From the NCBI GenBank assembly GCA_034508935.3, contig CM067445.1, positions 41,548,932-41,612,931 of the forward strand: a DNA stretch of 64,000 bases, read 5' to 3'. Position 1 is the first letter of the stretch, and each line of letters starts with the position of its first letter. This DNA is from Berghia stephanieae (Eukaryota > Mollusca > Gastropoda > Nudibranchia > Aeolidiidae). Below are positions 48,824 to 61,500 of this stretch, in pieces. Position numbers and translations under genes: made by a program. Below the pieces are notes generated by a model. The model ran no database searches and was not told where the DNA came from. It saw only the letters and a list, made by a program, of their open reading frames with translations.

Positions 48824-51099
48824 GTAACCAAATTGATTCAGATTTTGTTGGTTTGCGGCATTTATTCTTCAATGACAAAATATCACACATGTAAATAACA
48901 CACCATGTTCAGATTCAGAGGCTTTCATATTTAATAAGTGCAGAAAACAATAAGAAAAGCTTTGTTTGTTTAAATTTGTTTTTTTGTTTTTTTTACAACT
49001 TAAGATAGTTGACACATTGACTTCAATAAGACTGTACATTACAAGACAAAACCCTAGTCCTGGTGATACTATTACTATTACATCAGAAATCCAGTTTATT
49101 GATTGGATCATGATAATTTGTAAGTTGAATTCCAATGCTTTGAAATAGGTTTGGTAAAGTAAGAAAATTAGTCTCTCATTCATTCTTTTGATGCATTCAC
49201 TTTAAAGGGATGAAAATGCAATAATATTTAACGTTTTTGTGTATAGTGAAGAATTTTAACTTATTCCTGCCGTCGTTATAAAGACAAACTTTTCTGTTAA
49301 TTAAAAAAAAAAACTTGTTAATCTCTTTGCCACTCTCTCATCAATAATATAATACGTTCTATTTTATCCAAGCAATTTTCTTTTACAAATACACGACATA
49401 CAGGTTTAGTCTATGATGTCCTGTATATTAAATTCAACTTCTTTTGACTTTCTATATTTCAAGCCATGATAACAATATGGTATGTTCTATTCTCCTGACA
49501 GATGAGTACAAAGGAGAGGGAGGAGGCGAGAAAAGAGGTAATTTTCTATCAATATTTTTTATTGAAATTCGAGATTTGAAGAAAAGAATTTTAGAATGTT
49601 GTCAATATCAGTTTGGTTCATTTTATTGTTATAGACTTAGATATTATTACCTTTTAGTTTTAAGACATATTATTCAAGTTGTCGTTTGTATTTTGTGAAT
49701 GAATTTCATATCATTCAGTACCTTCACAGTGAAATAGAATTTAAGGTAAAAATAATAAAACTATGGCAAGACAACATCAAAATGTGGACAGGCCTGGATC
49801 TTAATAGCCTTCTGGAAAAAGCCAGAGACTGTGACGAATGGCACAAAGTTGTGAAGTCTGAATCCTGCATGTCCCCCGATAATCAGTTGGTCTTGGGAAT
49901 GAATGAGTGAAAGGAAATAAAATGCAAACTTCAAATCCACAACCTCAAAGTCAATGTAGACAAGAATGAACTAACAACAATCAACAAAGATAATAATGGG
50001 AGGAAAACATCCAAGGAAGTTGTTTCACTGCTTGGAAACAAAGAAGACTTTTCACACTGATAACATCTTTCATTGTTAGCCCTTAATAAGTTTTCCTATT
50101 TATGAAGCAGAACAAACAGAACCAAGGTGAAAACTCTAATGAAACGATACAATTCATCAATAAAATCTGTCCTTTTATATAATTCGGGCACATTTGCATA
50201 AACCAAACCTGACGAAATCAAGATGGATGCTTTTTATAGAAATCAATTAAAGCGTGTACTTGGCATACACTATCCTACAAAGAATAATAAAAGATTATTA
50301 AACAAATTCAGCGAAAAGCTAATTATGTGAATTCAAATTCCTGAGCTAAGGTCAAATTCCTGAGCTAAGGTGGAAACTTTTCAGTCATATTCTACGTTGC
50401 AAGGCGGAAATTTCCTCCAATAAAGCAATGACACTCTATTTTTCTGCCGAGCTATTAAAGATAAGAATTGAGGTGCAAGTTAGAGACAGTTGGAAGATCT
50501 TCACCACAAGAAAAGAGAAACGACCGAAGCTGTGAAGTTGGATTGAAGGCAGAAGGTATTAAGTCAGTCAGTAAGTCAGTTTGTTTTATATGAAGTATTA
50601 AACATTGCATGGTTGAATGTTGACCTTGTCATTGCCTTAAAGAGAAAATGAAACAACTTTAGAATACATTGAAAAATTAATTGAAGAAAAAAGGTTGTAT
50701 TTGATTTTGCTATTGCTGTGATTATGTTGTTGGTGTTGTTGTTATTGCTGCTGTTGTTGTTAAAAAGAAATGATTTATTCTGCATGTCTTTCTGTTTGGT
50801 AGGTGGCTGTGCTGGCTCAGTTAAAACATCCAAATATTGTATCGTATATCGAGTCCTTTGAAGGTAATTCATGTCCTGCATCTTTTCTTTACTGATATCT
50901 GTATTCATGATTTATACTCATTTTATATATGTCTAGTATTTTAGTTAAATCTAAATTTGCACCAATTTAGTAAATGTGTCTAATTTTCGTCATGATTGAT
51001 TTTTCTTTGCATTGCCACTAACTATCAATGAACTGTCTAGAATTGTTGTTTCTGGGTAGTATGTTGTGAACATCATATTTGCCATGATTAGTATATTTA

Positions 51100-51169
<70 letters not shown>

Positions 51170-51541
51170 CATCATCATTACTATTATTCTCATCATCATT
51201 ATTATTAATATTTTTACTTCTACTAAAACTACCACTACGACTGCTACATGCGGCTATGTGGTCTTGTGGTATGACACTCGCTTTCGGTTCGAGCCTCGCT
51301 CAGCGCATAGTTGAGTCCTTGGAAAAGGCTCTTTACTCACTTTCTCTCACCGTACTCAGGTGTAAAATGAGTACCTGGCCATAACAGCGTCGTCTCTGTC
51401 TGATAAAAATTGTAATATCACCTAACAGGCATCATGTCCAGTCTTAAATGTTTAGTGTTGCTGTTGGCCAGGGACCCTCTGTAAAGTGCTTTGAGCACTT
51501 TTAGTGGATATTCTGCTTTATAAAAGCTCAATTTTTAAAAA

Positions 51542-51618
<77 letters not shown>

Positions 51619-51622
51619 ACTA

Positions 51623-51684
<62 letters not shown>

Positions 51685-51696
51685 GGTCTACTTCTA

Positions 51697-51767
<71 letters not shown>

Positions 51768-54700
51768 TACTACTACTAATACTACTACTAATACTATTAC
51801 TACTACTCTTACTATAAATACTACTACGATCTTCATCATGACCATCATTGTCATTATCAATAATGTTATTGTCAATATCCTGTTTGTATATGAATCTTAT
51901 AATTTCTGTTGTGAATATATGTTACAGAAAATTGAAAAAAATTATGGAGAAAATATGAAAGAAATAGATAATTTTATAAATGGTTAATTTCTAATTGGGG
52001 GTCCAGGCAGCTCAGTTGGTAGAGCACTCGCTTCACAGGCAAGGGAACTAATATTGATCTCGAGTTCTGTCAAGTTTTTTTACGACCTCCCTGTCAACCG
52101 AAGAGTAAATGGGTAGCAGGGTCTGTTATATCTGGTGGAAAGTACTTTGCGATAGACTAGCATCATATCCAAAAGGTAGCAAGCAATTGCTATTGTCCAT
52201 TTCACGCTTTAGAAACTGGGATAAACTCTGGTTCCATGTGCCTTACGGCTCTAAAGGGCTACTTTTTTTCATTTCTGATGTAACATGAACATTGGTCACA
52301 CAACATTATTAATTTTCTTTCTTGATTTTATTTTCAGAGAGAGGAAGTTTATACATCGTCATGAATTTTTGTTCTGCAGGTAAGGGCTCTATCCTTAAGT
52401 TGTATTGCATTTCTAGTGACTTTAGGTAATATGCACACCATATTTTAGTAATGCAAGATCAAAGCTCGTATAATATTATTTTTTATATTTTTTATAACTT
52501 ATGATGTTTTATCTTAATTTCCAACGACCTTTGGTATCAAATTCCGTTTTCTTTTGAAGACTCACCAAATCAATTCCCAATATTTGACTTAGAGTTGGAT
52601 TATAAAATTATGAGCATTAAATGTCAAAAGCATGAAGTTCTGACAGAACTAAATGTCATCCTTCACAAAAAAAAAAACCCACAAAAAAACAATGAGATGA
52701 ATAGTGAATAAAAATTTCATAGCAACATTCAAATTTACTTTATTTTAATGATCCCTGACTGTTTGACATTTGTCTTTTTCAGCAGTCAATAGCTAGGTAA
52801 ATGTGGACACATTTTTTCAATGAGACATTCAGGCAGATAAAAGGCTTTTGGGTGGAATTGTGATAAGAAGAGGGAAAATTCAAAAGTAATTCAATGGATA
52901 GCACCACGACAACTCTAAAAATAACAGCAATGATAGAACCAATCAGTAATTTGTTTGTTTTTCATCGTCCTACAGGTGATTTGTACGGAAAGATTAATGA
53001 AAGAAGAGGGATACTATTTCCAGAAGATCAGGTGAGAATACAACAAGGACAAAATACTTTCTTCAACCAGTTTCTTACAGTCATTGTCAATATTTAGCTT
53101 TTATCTGATAAGTATTTGTGGTTTTGTACAATCATTAAAATATCAAGTGATAACCCCTAGACTTGATTTTGGTTAATGTATTTTTATCCAGTTGTGTGCA
53201 AACGAGAATTAATCGTCAGTTTGTGGCTATTTGTCATATTTTGATAATGGGAGTTCAAACGTTGCGAGTGCCTTCCCCCTTCTCTGTTCTCATCAATTTT
53301 AGGATAAATGGTATTCTGTGGACATCAAATAAAAAGCTTTTATTTACTCTTCGCATCAATTTTTCACTGTCTCAACAGAGCTTGTTATCTTTGATATTAT
53401 CACTATAAATTTCTCTTCATTTGTAAACCAACCTTCAAATTTTCTGTATGGTGTCCTTTAAAAGTTTTCTCTTTTACATGTCAGATTTTTTTTATCTATG
53501 ACAACCATGATAACTCATTTGTTTCATTCTGGTTTAAGTAAGCAAATATTGTTGTTTTATTGTAAGGAGTTTTTCATAATAAAAAAACAAAAAAAAAAAA
53601 TGGTGTACATTTTATCCACTGTGTGGCTATGTGATCTTGTGGTATGACACTCGCTTTCGGATTGGAAGGTTCTGGGTTCAAGTCTCGTTCAGCGCATAGT
53701 TGAGTCCTTGGAAAAGACTCTCTACTCACATTCTCTCACCGTACTCATGTGTAAATGAGTACCTGACCGTAAACAGCGTTGTCTCTGTCGGAAAAAAAAA
53801 ATTGTATTATCGCCTAACAGAAGTCATGTCTTGTTCTTTATGTTACGTGTTGCTGTTGGTCAGGGACCCTTTGTAATGCGCTTTGAGCATGTTTAGTGGA
53901 TATTGCGCTATATAAAAGCTCAATTTTATTTATTTTTTTATTTTTTTTGGTACATTTGATCCACTTTCTTATATTGATTTCCATTCCAGATTTTGAATTG
54001 GTTTGTCCAGCTGTGTCTTGCAGTCAAACACATCCATGACAGAAAGATTTTACACAGAGACATCAAGTCACAGGTGAATATCTATCTCATCCCTATTGGG
54101 TGTTCATAAAGTATGGGTACATGGTGATGACTAATAATTGTGCGGCTATGTGATCTAATAGTATCACACTCGCCTTTGGATGAGAAGGTCGGGGGTTCAA
54201 GTCCCACTTTGAATGTTGCACAGTTGAGTCCTTGGAAAAGGCTCTTTACATTCTCCCACAGTACTCAAGTGTAAAATGTGTACCTGGCTATTAGCAGCAT
54301 TGTCTCTGATGGAAAAATTGTAATATTGCCTAACAGGCATCATGTCTCGTCCTATATGTTAAGCGTTGCTGCTTGCAAAGTGCCTTGCGCACGGTAATTG
54401 GATATTGGCTATTAAAACGATCAAGTTTTTTTTGTTTTTTTTTTAATTCCTCTTAAAAATAATTCTTTTATTCACTTGGGATTTAATTGAATGATAGTTT
54501 CACATCATATGACATCTTCAATGACGAAAATTATCTTTCAGCCAAATCTTTACAATCTAAATCTTCTGGGCGGGGTTCCTGACCTCCCATAGTGGGAGGA
54601 CATACTGTGTCTTCTATTCCCCTATGTCTGTTTTCCAACATGCTTTCTATCTTTGTCTTGGAATGAGATTACTGGGTTTTGTCCTGGCCGGAGTCCTAGC

Positions 54701-55478
54701 TGGGAGGGAAACAGTCAAATGCATTGTTATTGTTTTGGGAAATTATATTTTTTTCCTTGTAAATCATCTCTCTGTTATGTATTATTATATTTGTTATTTT
54801 GAATATATAATATAAGCATTTGAGTGTATTCCTCTGTGTTGGATTTTGTGCTTGTGTCCGGATGAGACTTATAGGTGATCTCAAACTAAGTACATTGGTG
54901 GTACTTGGAATCTACATCTGATCCCTATTTGTTCCCAGTTCCCCTATGTCTTACTTTTTATTGGGTGCTTTAATTGTAATTCTAGAACATTTTACTATTC
55001 CATTTTCTTCCTTTTTACTGGCGCTGATATAACCTAAATGTGTTGCAAGTGCCGTAAAACCTTTAAAAACAAACAAAACAATCTAAATCTTGAATTGATA
55101 AAGAAAGATAGATAATAAAGAAGTGCATGTACCCATACTTTGTGGACACCCTCTATATATCTATCATGTCATTGATGTTTTACTTACCAGGCTGTAATTT
55201 CTATTATTGTAACTAAACAGGTCCTGCTACTTTCTAACACAATATTTTGTAGATTTTACCTGTTGTAGCTCAGTTCTTTTAATAAATTTCCTTTATTTTT
55301 TCTCTCATCGTCTCTATTCATTTTAATGAATTTCTTTATTTTGTTTTTCAGAATATTTTCCTCACTCAGAATGGAACTGTTCAGCTTGGGGATTTTGGCA
55401 TTGCTAAAGTTTTGAACTCGTATGACTTTTATATTTTCATTTTTACTTATTCACCTTCGTTTAATAAGTTTTATCATT

Positions 55479-55558
<80 letters not shown>

Positions 55559-58500
55559 AATTATCATCATTATCATCAGCAGCATCACCATCTCCATCTC
55601 CATCTTTATAATATAATCATTATTGTTGTCATTGTCATAGTGATGATAATTGTATTAATAAATGAACAGTGATTGTGAGGATCAAATTGCATTTTGTTAT
55701 GTTTAATTTTTATTTGTTAACGGGATCTCTATTTTTGTCCCTTGTCTTTATAGAACAGCCCAGCTTGCCCACACATGTATAGGAACTCCATATTATCTGT
55801 CTCCAGAGATTGTAGAAAATTTGCCGTACAACAACAAAAGGTAATTATAATACACGTCCTCTCTCATGGTCCTCATAAAATGTTTAATTTGGTTTAGTCT
55901 CCATGTTGGTGGGAATTTTGGAGAATTGAACATAAGTAAGTTTGACATTTCCTCTATTATTTTAGAATTAAATTTTAAATCCTTAGGTACACAAATACGC
56001 AAACAAAATTTTCTTCTCAAAGTTTCACCTGTATCGAAATATAAACAATTTTACATTAAGATAGGGACAAATATGCAAAGAAAAATGTGTTCTATTATAG
56101 TCCAAAGGTCACATCTCATTCATGTCTGAGTATACTGATATTATATTAATTATTATTTCAGTGACGTCTGGTCCATGGGGTGTGTCTTGTATGAATTGAC
56201 GACTCTGAAACATGCAGTAAGTTTACCTGGGTCGGGTTCCTGACCCCCCATAGTGGGCATGGAGGCACTTACTGTGTCTTCTATCCCCCTATATTTGTTT
56301 TCCAACACGCTCTCTGTCTTTGTCTTGGGATGAGATTACTTGGTTTTGTCCTGGCCCTGGCTGGATACCCTAGCTGGGAGGGAAACAGTCGAATGTACAG
56401 TTAGAGTATTGGGAGAAGATTTTTTTTTGTCTTGTAAATCTTCTCTCTGTTATGCACTTTATTGTGTATTGTTTACCTCTTATATATGATTTGTAAACAT
56501 TTGAGAGTGTTCCTCTTAGTGGAGGACCTAAGTTTGTGTCTGGATGAGACTGTTAGGTGATCTCAAACTAAGGACACTGATAGTGTGTGCTTGGAATCTA
56601 CATCTGTTCCCTATTTAAACCAATTCTCCTTTGTCTTCCTTTTCTTTGGTGCTTTAATTGTCATTCTAGAACTTTTTACTATGCCATTTTCTTCCTTTTT
56701 ACTAGTGCTGATATAACCTTAATGAGTTGCAAGTGCCGTAAAACACTTAAAATCAAAATCAATCAGTAAGTTTTCGTATATCTTCATTGTGATTGGTGGA
56801 GTAAAAATCATTGAGTCTTTTTTAATTTGATTTGTCTTTTATTTCAAATCCGTTAATTAATTATGACAATAGAATGTGTGGAACTAATTAAGTAATGTAG
56901 AACATTTGATCAAAATTTAACTAATTATTATATTTTTTAGAAATTCGTATAAGTTACTGTTACCTGTGTAAGTTTGAATTCTTCCTTTTTTAAATAATAA
57001 TAAAAAAATTTTAAACATTTTTTTGGTTTCTCTGATCATTTTAAACTACTTTTATGATGCAAATCATATGATGGGAAATGTCATTTTTGGCCTTAGTTTA
57101 TTTTGTTTTTATCTCTGGGTTTGAAATTTTACCCTTGGATAATTTTCACCGATAGGAAAATCATTCTTGTTGTATTGGTCTCCATAATTAAACAATTTAT
57201 TGACAGGTGATGTAAGCAAGCTGCAAGTTTCCTTTGTTTTGAAATGTTGATTTTTATTCTCTTTTTTTTCCACAGTTTGAAGCAGGAAACATGAAAAATC
57301 TCGTCCTGAAAATTATCCGGTAAGTTGCAGAAGACATTTGGTGTGGTTAGATATTGTTTTTTAAAAAATTTATGTATGTAGGAAATTTGACTTTTTAATC
57401 TTGATTTTTGATGTATAAAGACCTTGTTTATGACTTTTAACAACCAAGGAAATTAATTTTTTGTTTAATTATGCCAAATTCAAGTTCTTCCTTTTAAGCC
57501 AAAATAAAAAATTTTGTCTGGCAAAAAATTGGACATTCAATTTATTTTCCATTTTACTAATGATAAGTAATAGATTTATGCCAACACGTCAATATTCGAT
57601 TTGGATTTGAATGTCAACCCCAGATCCTTGTACAATGTAATGCTTTATATTTTCAGGGGAAGTTACCCACCAGTGTCATCCCAGTTCAGTTATGACTTGA
57701 GAGGTTTGATTGCCCAGATGTTCAAACGGTCTGCCAGGTTGGTTGGAGGAATTTGTTTTGGGACAGAAAAAGGAGCTAAATCAATTTTCTTTTCATTTTG
57801 AAAAGTATTCTTTGTTGGTTTCAACAATCTTTATATATGTTAGAGGTTTGGTATTTAACAAAAATTTTTCTGAATTTCTGCATTTTGTGTTTTTAAAGAA
57901 TTATTCAGTTTTATCATTTAATTCCCCCCTCCCCTTTCCCACCCTCACACACCTTCCACCACCCCGAATTCTTTTGTTCAGGGACCGGCCATCTGTCAAT
58001 TCCATTTTGAGAAAGAATTTCATTATGCAAAGAGTCAGAACGCTTCTATCGGCTCAGGTAAGATTTTTTTTTTAATGTTTCCCGGTCAGCTTTATCATCA
58101 ATGGTCAGGTTGATTTTCTTTCGATTCAATTAAACTGAATATTATCTTCAAGAGAGAAAGAGATCTCTCTTTTTTTTTTTATTTAGATGCTTTCATCTTG
58201 GTGGTTGTTCATAGCACGATATAAAAGTGTCAGAATTTTTTATGTTAATTTGTTGGTGATGGATTATGTTTTTTACAAACTATGCCCTTCCATGCAAAGA
58301 AGGAATACAGATAATCTATCAAAGTCTGATGTCAACAGGAATCACCCATGTTCGTCCAAACTGAGAAAATTAGGTGCTAATAATCTTGCCCAAGGAAAAA
58401 AACAGTGTCTGAAGGAGGGCTTGAACCCAAGACCTTAAGGATCACAGTGCAATGCCTTAAACATATGGTTATGTGAATGTGGATTATGTTCAGAGAAAAA

Positions 58501-61500
58501 TGTTTTATTTGAAGGCCGTGGCTAGTTATGGATGACAGCCAATACCAAATTATGAAATCTAATTCATGGATAACCTTGGAAAATCTTCTTTCTACTCAGG
58601 TTACAATAAGTACGATTCGACTGACAGTGACTGATAATGCGACAATGTGGTCTTGTGGTATGACACTCGCTTTGGGATCAGAAGGTCCTGGGTTCGAACC
58701 TCATTCAGCGCATAGTTGAGTCCTTGGGAAAGACTCTTTACTCATATTCTCTCACCGTGCTGAGGTGTAAATTGAGTGACTGGCCGTTAACAGTGTTGTC
58801 TCTATCTGAAAATATTTTAATATTGCCCAACAGGCGTCATGTCCCATCCTAATTTTAAGTGTTGCTGTTGGCCAGGAACCCTTGTAAAGTGTTCTGAGCA
58901 CATTTAGTGGATATTGCAGTATATAAAAGCTCAATTTTTATCTCTTGTGTTGAAAAAGCTCTCGCAGGCAACTTGAAGTTTAATCTGCATAAAGTGGGAA
59001 TGAGATTGGATGACTAAATAGAGTGTACTTTTTGTTTTTGTCGAGATTATTACAAAGGATATAAAATTTATTTGTTTAAATATATTTATGGTTTATGTTT
59101 ACTTTCTATTTTTGTTACAGGATCTAGCAGAAGAATTCAGTCACACAGTCATGCACGGACACAAAATTGCCAAGGCTTTGCCTGCTGGGCCCAAACCGTC
59201 GGCTGGTAGGGACATTTTTTTTGTTATGGTTATTATGTAAATCAAACAATGTTTTTTAGTAGATTATAGTTATGACCGCAATAATATCGAGATAATGATT
59301 CTGCTGAAAATGGTTTTGGTGCGACAGAGATGCTGTATCTGTTTTTCCTGCTGCTGCTGATGAGAATATTGGCGATTGTGGTGATGGTGGTGATTATAAT
59401 GATGATGGTGAAGGTTATGACAATGATGATGATGATGATGGAGATTATGATGTTGATGAATTGTAATGATAGTGATGATCCCAAAGAAAGTAATGACAAA
59501 AATTGTATATTAAAAAAGCAATAATTTTCTTCAATTTTTGAAAACCATCGATTAAAGATCCTAACAAGAAAGTGGGTCCCTCACCCCGCCCTGGGTCGGC
59601 CAACAAACGATATGACCCTGCTGCTGTCTATGGTGCCAGTGTCTCAAAAAACAGGTGAATGTTGATGCTCACTTCGTTTAAAAAATATTTTGATGCAAAT
59701 TTAACAATATATTTTATGTTTTGGTAATGAGAAAAACCTAAATTGCATTACCCACCTCAACATAAATATTTTCATTTGAATGTTTTAAAATATTTTGATG
59801 CAAATTTAACAATATATTTTGTGTTTTGATAATGAGAAAAACCTAAATTGCATTTCCCACCTCGACATAAAGATTTTCATTTGAATGTTTTAAAATATTT
59901 TGATGCAAATTTAACAATATATTTTGTGTTTTGGTAATGAGAAAAACCTAAATTGCATTTCCCACCTCAACATAAAGATTTTCATTTGAATGTTTTAAAA
60001 TATTTTGATGCAAATTTAACAATATATTTTGTGTTTTGGTAATGAGAAAAACCTAAATTGCATTTCCCACCTCAACATAAAGATTTTCATTTGAATGTTT
60101 TAAAATATTTTGATGCAAATTTAACAATATATTTTGTGTTTTGGTAATGAGAAAAACCTAAATTGCATTTCCCACCACCTCAACATAAAGATTTTCATTT
60201 GAATGTTTTAAAATATTTTGATGCAAATTTAACAATATATTTTGTGTTTTGGTAATGAGAAAAACCTAAATTGCATTTCCCACCACCTCAACATAAAGAT
60301 TTTCATTTGAAACACAGAACCCATTCATTATTTGTATAAATGATTTGTTTTTTTGTAAAGCGTCTTTTAACTGTGAAAACTTTATTGATTGTTTGGGCAG
60401 AATGCCTGAGTCATTAAGTATTTTTGTGAGATTTTTTTATTTTGTTTAAATTGAGACATCATTTAATTGTTTAAATCTTTGGTGACTTTTGGACAGAATG
60501 TCTGGAGACAAAATGAAAAGGCCGAGCACTCCTGGAGGTCGACCCATTCCAGGACAGGGGGTAAGATGCAACTTTTACATTTGTCCTTCATCGATATCTG
60601 CTAAATTGATTAAATATCTTATAAATGGAATCATTTCTCTGCCATTTAGTGTCTCATTTGTCAAAAGTATTCAGAAACCGAAACGTATGATTTTTTGTTA
60701 TTTATTGTGTTGTTTGTTAAAGTATAGTAGTAATTACCACATGGCATTAGGAAATGCTGTAGGCATTCCGTGAAGGATTATAGATAATCCATCAAACAAA
60801 TGTCTGATGTCAACAGGTATCATCCATGTTGTCCAAGTGAGCAAATCGGGAGTTAATAATCTTGCCCAAGGAAAAAAACGAAAGTGCCTGAAGCGGGGTT
60901 CGAACCCGGGACCTTCTGAATCACAGTGCAGTGCCTTAACCACTTGGCCACTTCATCCCCTATATTTAGTCTAAAGCATTGGAAATATGTCATTTGACAT
61001 GTTTTGGATGTATGTTCTAGTATTGTCTGTCTCTGTGTTTAAATGCCAAAGATTTTGAAACGCACCACAATTAGCAGTGTTAGATTAATATGACAATGAC
61101 TAATAGCTGATTTATGAACAAAATTTCGGTCTTTGAAACTTTTCAAATTAAACTAGAAAATGACACCAAAAGTCAGTCAGATGGGCTTTTGCCAATTCGT
61201 GACACAAGAATTCACTGGAGCCAACTGATATTGGTATGGACAGGAAAATACCACATGTTGAAATTTTTTTTGTCAGTAACAATTATACAATCAATCAAGT
61301 GCCAGGTCTGTTGCAAACATCAACGGTCTTTTCCCTCCAATCCAGTCATCCACTCAATGATACAGGGGGTCCCGATAGCTCAGTTCGTAAAGCTCTTGCT
61401 TCACAATCAAAAGGACCGAGATCAAGCCCAGATGCAGTCAAGATTTTTTTCTGATCTCCCTGTCCACCCAGCAGTGATTTGTTAGCTATGTCTGTTAGAT

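Noticed and set aside
51504-51779. Thr/Leu-rich open frame
   Set aside because: Translation of the ACT microsatellite and the SINE-B tail.
60880-60958. Possible tRNA Leu/Ser gene
   Set aside because: Good A and B boxes, but the SINE-D body follows directly and two other copies share it, so it is a SINE head.
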